Assembly: GCF_014195655.1 (NCBI RefSeq) | Contig: NZ_JACICD010000007.1 | Span: forward strand, 62,001-126,000 | Length of the DNA stretch: 64,000 bases | Source of the DNA: Ancylobacter tetraedralis | GTDB taxonomy: Bacteria > Pseudomonadota > Alphaproteobacteria > Rhizobiales > Xanthobacteraceae | Reading direction: 5' to 3' | Translations under genes and position numbers: made by a program | Notes under the pieces: generated by a model | What the model saw: only the letters and a program-made list of their open reading frames with translations | The model's database searches: none | What the model was told of the DNA's origin: nothing | Shown: in pieces, positions 26,987 to 35,883 of the stretch | Position numbering within the stretch: position 1 is the first letter of the stretch | How the letters are laid out: every line of letters starts with the position of its first letter

Positions 26987-28497
26987 ACACGCGTGCGGGG
27001 CGCCGGCGGTCCGATGAATCCGCCGGCTATTCCAGGGCTCCGTTGACAGGCGGCGCTCGCTCGGGACCGTCCTTCCTGAAGCGGGGAACGCATGGCGAGA
27101 CGTTCGATGACGTCCTTCTGATCCTGTTCGCGCTTGCCGTGGCGGGGCTTCCCTTCCTGTTCGGCAGCAATGATCTCGCGACCTGGGGCCTCAACGCGGC
27201 GGTGTTCGGCTCCATCCTGTTGCTGTTCGAGGCGGGCGTCGTCGCACGCGGGGGAACGCGCCCGGTCGCAGCGAGGTACGTGGCCTGGGCTGCGGTGATC
27301 TTCGTCGGCCTGGCAGGCTGGATCGTCTTCCAGGTATCCAGCTGGGCGCCGAGCGGCTGGGACAGCGCTTTCTGGGAACCGACGCGGGAGGTTCTGGAAC
27401 GGGTGCCGGATGCCGGGCCGGTGACCGGGCGCATCTCGGCGACGCCCGACGAGGGCGTCCTTGGCCTGATGCGCCTGCTCACCTGCGCGGCGGCGTTCTA
27501 TCTGGCACTGCAACTGTGCCGCGATGCACTGCGCGCGCATCTGTTCATCGTTACCTTCGCCGTCGCTGCCGTCGGTTACGCGGTCTATGGCATCCTTCAG
27601 GTGCGGTTCTTTCCGGACGCGATGCTCTGGGTCGAGAAGCTGCATTATCGCGATGCGGTGACCTCGACCTTCATCAACCGCAACAGCTATGCGACCTATG
27701 CCGGCATGGGGCTGGTCGCCATTGTCGGGCTGCTGCTCGACGTCGCGCAGCGGGCCAGCCGGGGTCGGCATCAGCCGATCGCGTTGCGGGTCGCCGCCTT
27801 CGGCGAGGCGATGCTCCGCCGCGGGCTGGTTCTGGTCCTGGCGATGGTGGTGGTCACGGTTGCGCTGCTGGGAACGGGCTCGCGGGCCGGAATCGTGGCC
27901 AGCCTGCTCGGCGTGATGACGCTGCTGGTGGCCACCGTGGCGCTCGGGCGGCAGCGGATTGTCTCCATTGCCATCCTGTCGGTCGCGGGGGCGGTGATCG
28001 CGGCGCTGGTGCTGTCCTTCGGTAGTCTGTTCGCCGACCGGCTTGCGGAGGGCGGAGACGTTGGCGTGCGCATGAGCGTCGCGCGCCGAGCCTTCGAGGC
28101 AGCGCGCGACGCGCCGTGGACCGGGTTCGGCTATGGCAGCTTCGACCGGGTTTTCGCGGTCTATCGCGATCCCAACGACGTGATGGACAGCATTCTTTTC
28201 CATTGGGACAAGGCGCATAACAGCTATGTCGAGTTGCTGTTCGACCTCGGCCTGCCAGCCACGCTCGCCTTCGCGCTGCTGGTGGGCGGGTTGCTGGTGC
28301 AGATGATACGCAACGCGCTCGGGCGCGAGACCTTGCCGATGGTCAGCCTGATCACGCTGGCGGCGAGCGCCCTCGTTCTGGCGCACGCGACACTGGATTT
28401 CAGCCTGCAGATCCAGGCGGTGACGCTCACCTTCGCGGCCCTGCTTGGCGCGGGACTGGCGCAGAGCTGGAGCCGGCGGCTCGATACCACCCGCTAG
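26983..28497 (+). CDS. O-antigen ligase / polysaccharide polymerase family membrane protein
   Basis: A 504-aa inner-membrane protein with about 11-12 hydrophobic segments and a large loop at residues 115-155 and 360-410. The loop segment FHWDKAHNSYVELLFDLGLPAT is the H-N-x-Y/F-x-x-x-x-x-E-x-G pattern of Wzy_C/WaaL proteins, with STFINRNSYATYAGMG upstream. It would polymerise or ligate lipid-linked repeat units at the periplasmic face. Overlaps the upstream phosphatase gene by four bases. A cytoplasmic Arg/Ser-rich N-terminus of about 40 residues precedes the first membrane segment. Confidence 0.85.
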   Translation: MNTRAGRRRSDESAGYSRAPLTGGARSGPSFLKRGTHGETFDDVLLILFALAVAGLPFLFGSNDLATWGLNAAVFGSILLLFEAGVVARGGTRPVAARYVAWAAVIFVGLAGWIVFQVSSWAPSGWDSAFWEPTREVLERVPDAGPVTGRISATPDEGVLGLMRLLTCAAAFYLALQLCRDALRAHLFIVTFAVAAVGYAVYGILQVRFFPDAMLWVEKLHYRDAVTSTFINRNSYATYAGMGLVAIVGLLLDVAQRASRGRHQPIALRVAAFGEAMLRRGLVLVLAMVVVTVALLGTGSRAGIVASLLGVMTLLVATVALGRQRIVSIAILSVAGAVIAALVLSFGSLFADRLAEGGDVGVRMSVARRAFEAARDAPWTGFGYGSFDRVFAVYRDPNDVMDSILFHWDKAHNSYVELLFDLGLPATLAFALLVGGLLVQMIRNALGRETLPMVSLITLAASALVLAHATLDFSLQIQAVTLTFAALLGAGLAQSWSRRLDTTR

Positions 28498-28804
28498 TCG
28501 CTAGTCGGCCGATTCCGGTTTGCGCGAAGCGCCCGCGTGACAACGGATCGTGGCGGCCTTCCCCGGAACGGGGGCACCGTAACGGCAAACGTCGCCATCC
28601 GCGGCACCAGCGCACGCTGTTCGGCTTGGTTCGATCCGCGCATTTGTCGGCGCGGATCGAGTTGCCCGAATGCGCGCACGGCGCGGGGACGATGACGGCG
28701 ACCGGAGGGCCGCTGGCCGATGTGCCCGCGTCGCGGGCTCCTCTGCCGGGTGGCACCGCGCCGGAACCCGCCGGCTTGGTGCGCAACTCGGGGAAGGGGG
28801 AGGC
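28498..28804. other. 307-bp convergent interval without a gene
   Basis: Lies between the 3' ends of the plus-strand ligase gene and the minus-strand export lipoprotein gene. I see no gene, no clear terminator hairpin with a T-run on either strand, and no recognised repeat. Confidence 0.45.
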
Positions 28805-29416
28805 TCAGAACAGCCGTTCCGGCACCCGGATGATGTCGCCCGGATAGATCATCGTTGTCGTGGTCGAGGGATAGGAATTTTCCTGCGTCTGCCCGGCGCG
28901 ACGGATATACACCGTCTGGTCATTGGCCCGGTAGGTGAAGCCGCCGGCCACGGCCACGGCACTGAGCAGGTTCATCCCGTTCCGGTAATCGTACTCGCCC
29001 GCCTTGGTCACTTCGCCGATGATGTAGAAGGGGCGGTATTTCAGCACTTCAACATTCACGCGCGGGTCGCGCATGTAGCCGGAGGCGAGCTGGCCACGAA
29101 TGTCCTGCTCCACCTGCCGGGGCGTCTTACCGGCCGCCTTGATATTGCCGATCAGCGGAATTGAAATGACGCCGGACGCGTCGATCTCGAACTCGCCGGA
29201 CAGGCTCTCCTCGTTGAAGACGGTGACACGGATGCGGTCGCCGGTGCCGAGCACGTATTCTGGCGGGGTTTCGGAAGCTGCCGCAGGGGGGGGGGCTCCG
29301 GGCGTTCCGGCACAGCCTGCCACGGCGGTGCCGACCATCATGATGAGTAATGCCCGTCGCGTGGTGGATATCGCCTTCCGGGACGGGGCAAGCTCTCTTA
29401 CGCTCGGAAATAACAT
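28805..29416 (-). CDS. Polysaccharide export lipoprotein (Wza/GumB-like, short form)
   Basis: A 203-aa lipoprotein: signal segment ALLIMMVGTAVAGC with the lipobox cysteine at residue 35, then the Poly_export domain (YVLGTGDRIRVTVFNEESLSGEFEIDASGVISIPLIGNIKAAGKT) and one SLBB-like domain (RPFYIIGEVTKAGEYDYRNGMNLLSAVAVAGGFTYRAN). It lacks the C-terminal barrel helix of full Wza, as usual for GumB/ExoF-type proteins that pair with a separate outer-membrane barrel. Divergent from the Wzc-like kinase gene. A run of nine C residues in the coding strand (29286-29294) encodes part of the proline linker just after the lipobox, see findings. Confidence 0.9.
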   Translation of the reverse strand: MLFPSVRELAPSRKAISTTRRALLIMMVGTAVAGCAGTPGAPPPAAASETPPEYVLGTGDRIRVTVFNEESLSGEFEIDASGVISIPLIGNIKAAGKTPRQVEQDIRGQLASGYMRDPRVNVEVLKYRPFYIIGEVTKAGEYDYRNGMNLLSAVAVAGGFTYRANDQTVYIRRAGQTQENSYPSTTTTMIYPGDIIRVPERLF

Positions 29417-29668
29417 TATATTACCTTGTTAGACCAAAGCACGTTCGCGCACGGAATTACTGCCCGGCTAACAGAATCTGATCTGGATTCCTGCCCCGCG
29501 TCTCGTCAGCAATCGCCCGTGCACGAACAAAATTCTAACATCGGCGCCCATGGGCGTCTCTAGGAATCGCAGCCCTACCGAGTATAATGCAAACTGAGAG
29601 TCGACTTAAGCGTGCCATACGCGCCGCGTAGGGTCGAGTCCGATCTGTGGACGTTCAGAGAAGTCGAG

Positions 29669-31894
29669 ATGCACGGACAAATTGCGGGCGTGGCGAAGCA
29701 AGAGGACAGCGAGAATTTCGATTTTCATCATATTGTCGATTTCGCTCTTCGTCGCTGGTTGCTGATTGTCGCAATTGCTTCGACTTTCGTCATAGTTGCC
29801 GTCGCCATCAGTTATTCGTTGACGCCCCGCTTTACGAGCACGGCCCAGATTCTGCTTGATTCCTCCTCGCGCAACAATCTCGGCGTCGCGATCATGGGTG
29901 CGGAGGAGCAGCGCGATTCGACCATGGTCGATAGCCAGATCGCCATCCTCACCTCGCTCAACTTCCTCAAGCGGGTGGTCGAGCGGGAGAATCTGATCCA
30001 GGATCCCGAATTCGGCGAGCGTCCCGTCGCCCGCTCGTGGTTCGACACGATGCGCGGATGGCTCGGCTTCGAGCCGGCGACCCGCGCGTCGCTTGCCGAT
30101 TCGTCGGACGCGAATGTCGTCGCCAAGAGCGATATCTCACCCGCGATCCGCGATACGGTGGCGCGGCTCCGCGCCGCGTTGACGGTGGAGCGGGTGACGC
30201 GCACCCCCATCCTGTCGGTGGCCGTCACCTCGATCAGCCCGCAAAAAGCGTCCAATCTGGCCAACGCTATCGCCGATGCCTACATCGTCGACCAGTTGGA
30301 GAACCGCTACGAGGCCGCCCGCCGGGCATCGTCCTGGCTGTCCGATCGCCTCCAGTCGCTGCGCGAGGGGCTGCGCAAGTCGGAACAGGCGGTTCAGAAG
30401 TTCCGCAGCGACAACAATCTTGTCTCCGTCGATTCCCGCACGCTGAACGAGCAGCAGCTCTCCGAGGTCAATGCGGAGCTGGTGCAGATTCAGACCGAGG
30501 CTGCCGGGAAGCTCGCGAAATACGAGCAGGCGCGCCAGCTGATGGCCAGCGGGGGCAAGGTGGAGGCCATTCCCGATGTGATGTCGTCGGGGGTCATCAG
30601 CGACCTGCGCGGCCGGCTGGCCGCAACCTCCGCGCGCGAGGCCGACCTCGTGTCGCGCTATGGCGAGCGCCATCCGCTCGTGGTCAATGTGCGGGCGGAG
30701 CGGCGCGAGATCGAGCGGCTGATCACCGGGGAAATTTCCCGCATCGTCGCCAATCTGAAGAACGACTACGAAGTTGCCAAGAGCCGTGCCGATGCCATGT
30801 CGGCGAATGTCGCGGCGGTTTCCGGGCAGACGACGGCGGACAACGCGCTCACGGTGCACCTGCGTGAGCTTGAGCGCGACGCGGACGCGAACCGCACGCT
30901 CTATGAGACGTTCCTCGGCCAGGCCAAGCTCACCAGCGAGCAGTCCGAGGTGACGATCCAGGACGCGCGCATCATCACGCCGGCCGTTGTGAGTTCCACG
31001 CCATCCTTCCCGAACAAGAAGATTCTGGTCGCCGTTGGCGGCCTGCTGGGCGTGATGGCGGGCATCGGCATCGCCCTGCTGATGGAGATGCTCAATGCGG
31101 GCTTCAACAGCCCGCGCCAGGTGGAGGAGTCGACCGGCCTGCCGGTGCTGTCCTCGATCGAGTGGGTGGATCTATCGGGCGAGAAGGGCAAGGACAATGT
31201 GCCGGTGCTCGATTATCTCATCAGCAAGCCGCTGTCGCGCTTCAGCGAATCGGTGCGCAGCCTGCGCGCCGGCGTGCAGATGTCGGATGTCGACCATCCT
31301 CCGCAGGTGATCGAGCTGACCTCCGCCTCGCCCGGCGAGGGCAAGACGTCGCTGGCGATTGCTCTGGCCGTGTCGGCGGCCACATCGGGCAAGCGCGTGC
31401 TGCTGATCGACTGCGACCTGCGTCGCCCCTCGGTGTCGCAGCAATTTGGCCTCACCGAGCGCGCCGGCCTGGTCGAATTGCTGGCCCAGACGGCATCGTC
31501 CGAGGGCATTCTCTATCGCGACAAGTCTTCCGGTCTCTATGTACTGGGCTCCGGTGCCAAGACGCAGAGCCCCCCGGACCTGCTGGGTTCCGGGCGCATG
31601 CAGAGTCTGGTGGAGCAACTGCGCCAGAGCTTTGACCTGATCGTGCTCGACGCCCCTCCGATCGGACCGGTCGTCGACGCCGCCGTCCTGGCGCCGATAG
31701 CCGACAAGCTGGTCTTCGTCGTGCGCTGGAACGCGACCGCGCGTGAATTCGTGCGTCATTCGCTGGAGCGGCTGGCCGGCGACCGCAAGGTGTGCGGCAT
31801 CGCCTTCAACATGGTCGATCTGCGCCGCACGCCGAAATACGGCCGGTATTCCTATTACTCCTCTGCCTATTACAAGAAATACTACGTCGGATGA
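29669..31894 (+). CDS. Polysaccharide co-polymerase / bacterial tyrosine autokinase (Wzc/ExoP-like)
   Basis: A 741-aa inner-membrane protein. N-terminal Wzz domain with a membrane segment near residues 30-55, a periplasmic coiled-coil region to about 430, a second membrane segment (ILVAVGGLLGVMAGIGIALLMEM) and a cytoplasmic BY-kinase domain. The kinase has Walker A SPGEGKTSLA, Walker A-prime LLIDCDLRRP and Walker B LIVLDAPPIG, and ends in a tyrosine cluster (YGRYSYYSSAYYKKYYVG) for autophosphorylation. The ATG at 29669 is preferred; a GTG at 29612 would add 19 residues. It controls chain length and export of the exopolysaccharide with the divergent Wza-like lipoprotein. Confidence 0.92.
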   Translation: MHGQIAGVAKQEDSENFDFHHIVDFALRRWLLIVAIASTFVIVAVAISYSLTPRFTSTAQILLDSSSRNNLGVAIMGAEEQRDSTMVDSQIAILTSLNFLKRVVERENLIQDPEFGERPVARSWFDTMRGWLGFEPATRASLADSSDANVVAKSDISPAIRDTVARLRAALTVERVTRTPILSVAVTSISPQKASNLANAIADAYIVDQLENRYEAARRASSWLSDRLQSLREGLRKSEQAVQKFRSDNNLVSVDSRTLNEQQLSEVNAELVQIQTEAAGKLAKYEQARQLMASGGKVEAIPDVMSSGVISDLRGRLAATSAREADLVSRYGERHPLVVNVRAERREIERLITGEISRIVANLKNDYEVAKSRADAMSANVAAVSGQTTADNALTVHLRELERDADANRTLYETFLGQAKLTSEQSEVTIQDARIITPAVVSSTPSFPNKKILVAVGGLLGVMAGIGIALLMEMLNAGFNSPRQVEESTGLPVLSSIEWVDLSGEKGKDNVPVLDYLISKPLSRFSESVRSLRAGVQMSDVDHPPQVIELTSASPGEGKTSLAIALAVSAATSGKRVLLIDCDLRRPSVSQQFGLTERAGLVELLAQTASSEGILYRDKSSGLYVLGSGAKTQSPPDLLGSGRMQSLVEQLRQSFDLIVLDAPPIGPVVDAAVLAPIADKLVFVVRWNATAREFVRHSLERLAGDRKVCGIAFNMVDLRRTPKYGRYSYYSSAYYKKYYVG

Positions 31895-32556
31895 GCGCGC
31901 AGCCGGCTCCTGTTGCTCTGCGGCCGGCAGGGCTGTTGCTGTCGCTGTTCCTGTTCGCCGCCGGCGCCGGCCTCGTCTATGAAGGCGTGCAGCTGTTCAG
32001 GTTCAGCCAGCTGCAATATGCGGCGAGCGCGCTGCTCAGCTCCAAATATACCAGCACGCCTTATTTCACTACCTTCCCGGCCTGGCGCGCATCCCTCGCC
32101 GAGTGGCGCGACACGCCCGGGGTGCGCAATCGCGCGCGCGCGTATTACGCGCATTTCACCCGGAGCTTGTCGTTGACGGCGCCGGAGAACATGAAGGCGG
32201 CCATCGATGTGCTGAAGATCGACCCGGTCTCGGCAAATGCCTGGGAGGATGTTGCCGCCGCCGGGCTCGCCATGTCGCGGCCGGACCTCGCGCTGGCCGG
32301 TTGGGAAATGTCCAGCCTCACCGCGCCTCGCGAATACCACAAGCTGCGGTGGAGGCTCACGTTCATGCCCATTGTCTGGGACGCGGCGAGCGCGGACCAG
32401 AAGCGGCGCTATTTCTTCGAACTGGATTTCGCGACGCGGGCGGACGTGCCTCAGGGCTACCGGATGAACTGGTCCATGGTGGCGAACACGCTGAACCCGG
32501 CACAGCGCAAGCAGATCGAGGCGGAGTACAAGGCCTACCTTCACCCCTCGCAATAG
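31891..32556 (+). CDS. Single-span membrane protein of unknown function, coupled to the tyrosine autokinase gene
   Basis: A 221-aa protein, not recognised. One hydrophobic segment at residues 11-33 (PAGLLLSLFLFAAGAGLVYEGV) anchors it; the remaining about 185 residues are predicted extracytoplasmic, Ala/Tyr/Trp-rich and mostly helical. The stretch APENMKAAIDVLKIDPVSANAWEDVAAAGLAM looks TPR-like. The start codon overlaps the kinase stop (ATGA), implying co-translation and a shared role in polysaccharide assembly, perhaps as a scaffold. Confidence 0.7.
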   Translation: MSAQPAPVALRPAGLLLSLFLFAAGAGLVYEGVQLFRFSQLQYAASALLSSKYTSTPYFTTFPAWRASLAEWRDTPGVRNRARAYYAHFTRSLSLTAPENMKAAIDVLKIDPVSANAWEDVAAAGLAMSRPDLALAGWEMSSLTAPREYHKLRWRLTFMPIVWDAASADQKRRYFFELDFATRADVPQGYRMNWSMVANTLNPAQRKQIEAEYKAYLHPSQ

Positions 32557-32586
32557 GCTGCTCGGTCCGCTCCGTCCGGCACGCGT

Positions 32587-33771
32587 TCAGATCGGACGCA
32601 GCAGCTTGAGCGTGTGCAGCCCGATCATGCGCTCCTCGTCGGTCGGCAGCACGAAGATGCGCGCCCGGCTGTCGCGCGCGTGGATCTCGATGGCGTCGGC
32701 GGCATTGGCGGCCTCGTCGAGGGCGAGGCCCAGCACCGCCAGACGCGCCACGATTCGCGCGCGGATCGGCGGCGCGTGTTCGCCGATGCCGGCAGTGAAG
32801 ACCAGCGCGTCGAGCCCGCCAAGCGTGACGGATAGCCGGGCCACCGCCTGCGCCACGTGCAGCGTGAAGTAATCCACTGCGAGCGCGGCGGCGGGCTCCG
32901 GCGAGGCCAGCAATTCGCGCATGTCGCTGCTGATGCCGGAGAGGCCGCGCAGCCCGCTGTCATGATAGAGCATGTGGCCGACCTCGGCCGGGCTCATGCC
33001 CTTCTGCTCGATGAGATGCAGCACGACGCCGGCATCCAGCGCGCCGCAGCGCGTGCCCATGGGCAAGCCGTCGAGCGCGGTGAACCCCATGGTGGATTCC
33101 ATGCTGCGCCCATCCAGCAACGCGCAGGCCGAGGCGCCCGAGCCCAGATGCGCGATCACCACGCGCCCCGCGGCCGGATCTGGGGCGATGTCCCGCAGCC
33201 GGCCGGAGACATATTCGTAGGACAGGCCGTGAAAGCCATAGCGGCGCACACCGTCATCATACAGCGCGCGCGGGATGGCAAATCGGTCGGCCAGTTCGGG
33301 ATGGCCGCGGTGGAAAGCGGTGTCGAAGCAGGCGACCTGCGGCAGGTCGGGCCGGCGCGCGCGCAGGACGCGAATGGGATCGAGATTGGTGAGCTGGTGC
33401 AGCGGCGCTAGCGGGATGAAGCTCTCCAGCGTGGCCAGCACGGCGTCGTCGACCAGAACCGGGTGCGCGTAATGCGGCCCGCCATGCACCACGCGGTGTC
33501 CCACGCCGATGAGCTGGTGGTCGGCGAGGAGCGGGGCGAGCCAGTCGCCGATGGCGTGTTGGGCATCGGAGGGGCTGGCGATTTCCTCGGGCGTGAAGCC
33601 GCGCTCGACCAGCACCGCGCCGTCCGCATCCGTCGCCTTCAGCTTCGGCTGGGTGCCGATGCCGTCCAGCGCCCCGGCGATCCGCGGCGCGATGTCATCG
33701 CCGATGATACGGTAGAGCTTGAACTTGATGCTTGAACTGCCGGCATTGACGACGAAAAGCGCTTCGCTCAT
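32587..33771 (-). CDS. ackA: Acetate kinase
   Basis: A 394-aa ASKHA-fold kinase (acetate + ATP to acetyl phosphate + ADP). Signatures: VNAGSSSIKFKLY at residues 7-19, GHRVVHGGPHY near 91, HLGSGASACALLDGRSMESTMGFTALDGLPMGTR near 207-240, and FTAGIGEHAPPIR near 330. No pta gene is adjacent. The gene is downstream of, and co-oriented with, the FadR-type regulator but 208 bp away. Propionate kinase activity cannot be excluded. Confidence 0.95.
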   Translation of the reverse strand: MSEALFVVNAGSSSIKFKLYRIIGDDIAPRIAGALDGIGTQPKLKATDADGAVLVERGFTPEEIASPSDAQHAIGDWLAPLLADHQLIGVGHRVVHGGPHYAHPVLVDDAVLATLESFIPLAPLHQLTNLDPIRVLRARRPDLPQVACFDTAFHRGHPELADRFAIPRALYDDGVRRYGFHGLSYEYVSGRLRDIAPDPAAGRVVIAHLGSGASACALLDGRSMESTMGFTALDGLPMGTRCGALDAGVVLHLIEQKGMSPAEVGHMLYHDSGLRGLSGISSDMRELLASPEPAAALAVDYFTLHVAQAVARLSVTLGGLDALVFTAGIGEHAPPIRARIVARLAVLGLALDEAANAADAIEIHARDSRARIFVLPTDEERMIGLHTLKLLRPI

Positions 33772-33979
33772 CGCCTGTCCTTTCTTCTAGGCCCAGTTCA
33801 GGCCGAATGTCGGCCGGCGATGCGACGACCGTGCGACTGGCAGGGCGCCGCATGACGCGAGCACCCTGCCGCGTGAGCGGCCACCTGTCATCTCCGAGCC
33901 TTTCACGCTCCCGTTTCGCCAGCACCGTAGGGGCGCGTGGAAGGCGGCGTCGTTGCGCTGGCGCAAGCACCCGCGGATG

Positions 33980-34690
33980 TCAGCCTTCGCCGGCGGCGCG
34001 CATCTGCTTTTCCATCAGCTTGCGCTCCACCGTCATCAGGTGAGCGCGCATGGCGCTCGCCGCGCCGGCCATGTCGCGATGCTCGATGGCGTCGACGATG
34101 GCTTCGTGCTCGGCGAAGCTGTGGTGACTGGGCAGCGGGCGCACCGGCACGGAGCGCAGCCGGCCCCATGTCACCGCGCGCCGCACCGCATTGAGCGTGT
34201 CGAACAGGCCCAGGAGCAGGCTGTTCTGCGTGGCTTCGGCGATGGTGCGGTGAAGCCGCGTGTCCCAGCCCTCATATTGCCGCCAGGTCTCCGCCTGTCG
34301 CGAGCGGGCCAGGCACAGGCGCATTTCCGAGATATCGGCGGGGGTGGCCGTGAAGGCTGCCGCGCGGGTGATCTCCGGCTCCATGGCAATTCGCGCGCGC
34401 ATCACCTCGGCCGGATTGCTGCGGCGGGCGAGGGCGGCGATGTCGGCGAACGTGTCGAGCGGCCGGCTGCCCATGAAGGTGCCCTTGCCGACATGACGCC
34501 AGAGTTGGCCCTCGGCCTCCAGCACATCCAGCGCCTTGCGCAGCTCGGCGCGCGAGACGCCAAGAGCCGAGGCCAGTTCCCGCTCGGGGGGCAGGCGGCC
34601 GTCTTCCGCGAGATCGGACTGCGCGAGATAGGCGCGCAGCTGCGTGACAACGCCTTTCTCGGGATGGGTATCGCTGGGCGGCGTCAGCAT
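33980..34690 (-). CDS. FadR-subfamily GntR transcriptional regulator (FCD domain)
   Basis: A 236-aa regulator. N-terminal winged helix (GVVTQLRAYLAQSDL...RLPPERELASALGVSRAELRKALDVLEAEG), then an all-helical FCD effector domain (ARIAMEPEITRAAAF...DTRLHRTIAEATQNSLL...HEAIVDAIEHRD) with the metal/ligand histidines expected for the family. The ATG at 34690 is preferred over a TTG six codons upstream because the latter overlaps the operator-like repeats. Divergent from the ABC transporter operon; the TTGGT-type repeats between them are the likely binding sites. A role as substrate-responsive repressor of that operon is inferred. Confidence 0.85.
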   Translation of the reverse strand: MLTPPSDTHPEKGVVTQLRAYLAQSDLAEDGRLPPERELASALGVSRAELRKALDVLEAEGQLWRHVGKGTFMGSRPLDTFADIAALARRSNPAEVMRARIAMEPEITRAAAFTATPADISEMRLCLARSRQAETWRQYEGWDTRLHRTIAEATQNSLLLGLFDTLNAVRRAVTWGRLRSVPVRPLPSHHSFAEHEAIVDAIEHRDMAGAASAMRAHLMTVERKLMEKQMRAAGEG

Positions 34691-34700
34691 GGATGCGGGC

Positions 34701-34815
34701 TCAACCAAAGTTTAGATTGGTTCAATGTATGCGATGCCAGAAACGTTTGGTCAAGCGGATGTGAGCTTGACCAAACGAGAGGGCCAATATAAACCAAAGA
34801 TAAATTGGTATCCAA
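34701..34815. promoter_or_regulatory. Multi-site operator/promoter region of the NitT/TauT-type ABC operon
   Basis: At least six TTGGT-type half sites lie in 115 bp. The strongest structure is a perfect 13-bp inverted repeat, CGTTTGGTCAAGC at 34744-34756 and its complement at 34765-34777, 8-bp centre. Flanking copies: TTGGTTGA (minus, 34701-34708), TTGGTTCAA (34717-34725), a minus-strand TTTGGTTTA near 34790-34798, and TTGGTATCCAA (34805-34815). A TTGACC (34767) and TATAAA (34788) pair with a short 15-bp spacer overlaps them. This suits control by the divergent FadR-type regulator. Confidence 0.65.
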
Positions 34816-34868
34816 CCTCGCCAGTTGGGCCAGCCGTGGGAAAACCACGCGGAACCAGGGAGAATGAA

Positions 34869-35873
34869 ATGCTCAGCAACCTCACGTCCGGAATTCGCCG
34901 CCTGTCCGGTGCTGCCGCCGTGCTCGGCTTCGGCGCCGTCATCGCCTTCGCACCCTCCGCGGAGGCGAAGGTGCGGGTCGCTTATGGCGACATTGCCAGC
35001 GTGGAAAACCTGCATCTGCTCGCGGCCTTCGAACTGGCCCGGCAGAAGGGTGTCGAGATCGAGATGACCTATCTGAAGTCCGAGGACATCGCCGCGCAGG
35101 CGGTGGTGAGCGGGCAGGCGGATATCGGCGTCGGCGGTCCCTACGCGCTCATCCAGAAGGTGAAGGTGCCGGTGCGCCTCTTCCTCCAGCTCTCGACGCT
35201 GCGCTTCTACCCCGTGGTCAACGCCGCGTCCTACAAGACCTGGAAGGACCTCGACGGCCAGGAGGTGGCGGTGCATTCGCGCGGCTCGGGCACCGAGGCG
35301 ATCATGCGGCTGATGGAGGACAAGCAGGGCATCAAGTTCTTCAAGATCAGCTACATCCCCGGTTCCGAGGTGCGCGCCGGCGCGCTCATTCAGGGCAATG
35401 TGAAGGCCAGCATTGTCGATGCCGCCGGCCGCCGCCTGCTGGAGGAGAAGGCCCCCGGCAAGTTCATCGTGCTGCCGATGGATGGCGTCAACGCCACGGA
35501 CGAGGCGCTGTTCGCCCGGCAGGACTTCCTCGACAAGAATCAGAAGGAAGTCGACATCATCGTCGAATCCGTTCTCACCACGTGGCGCGAGGTGACGAAG
35601 AACCCGGCGGTCGTCGCCGAGTGGCGCGCCAAGTACAATCTGCTGCCCGACCTGCCGGCCGATCAGGCGAAGAGCATCGTGCCCTATTTCACCGAGCTCG
35701 CGGAAGGCAAGGCGTTCCCGCTCAATGGCGGCGGCGAGGCGGCGGTAAAGGATGACTTCGCCTTCTATACCCTGTCTGGCCAGCTCACCGGCCAGCCGGC
35801 GAGCCTGAAGGTCGAGGAGTTCTGGTCGCTGGAGCCGCTGAACCGCGTGCTCGGCAAGGTCGGCACGAACTGA
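34869..35873 (+). CDS. ABC transporter substrate-binding protein (NitT/TauT type)
   Basis: A 334-aa periplasmic binding protein: signal peptide residues 1-36 (AVLGFGAVIAFAPSAEA), mature start KVRVAYGDIASVENLHLLAAF. The Rossmann-like lobes carry VSGQADIGVGGPYALIQK, DLDGQEVAVHSRGSGTEAIMRL and VKASIVDAAGRRLL, as in the SsuA/TauA/ThiY-like family. The ATG at 34869 is preceded by GGGAGAATGAA. The ligand is unknown. First gene of a five-gene operon (SBP, permease, ATPase, permease, FAA hydrolase). Confidence 0.88.
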   Translation: MLSNLTSGIRRLSGAAAVLGFGAVIAFAPSAEAKVRVAYGDIASVENLHLLAAFELARQKGVEIEMTYLKSEDIAAQAVVSGQADIGVGGPYALIQKVKVPVRLFLQLSTLRFYPVVNAASYKTWKDLDGQEVAVHSRGSGTEAIMRLMEDKQGIKFFKISYIPGSEVRAGALIQGNVKASIVDAAGRRLLEEKAPGKFIVLPMDGVNATDEALFARQDFLDKNQKEVDIIVESVLTTWREVTKNPAVVAEWRAKYNLLPDLPADQAKSIVPYFTELAEGKAFPLNGGGEAAVKDDFAFYTLSGQLTGQPASLKVEEFWSLEPLNRVLGKVGTN

Positions 35874-35883
35874 GGCCGGGAGC

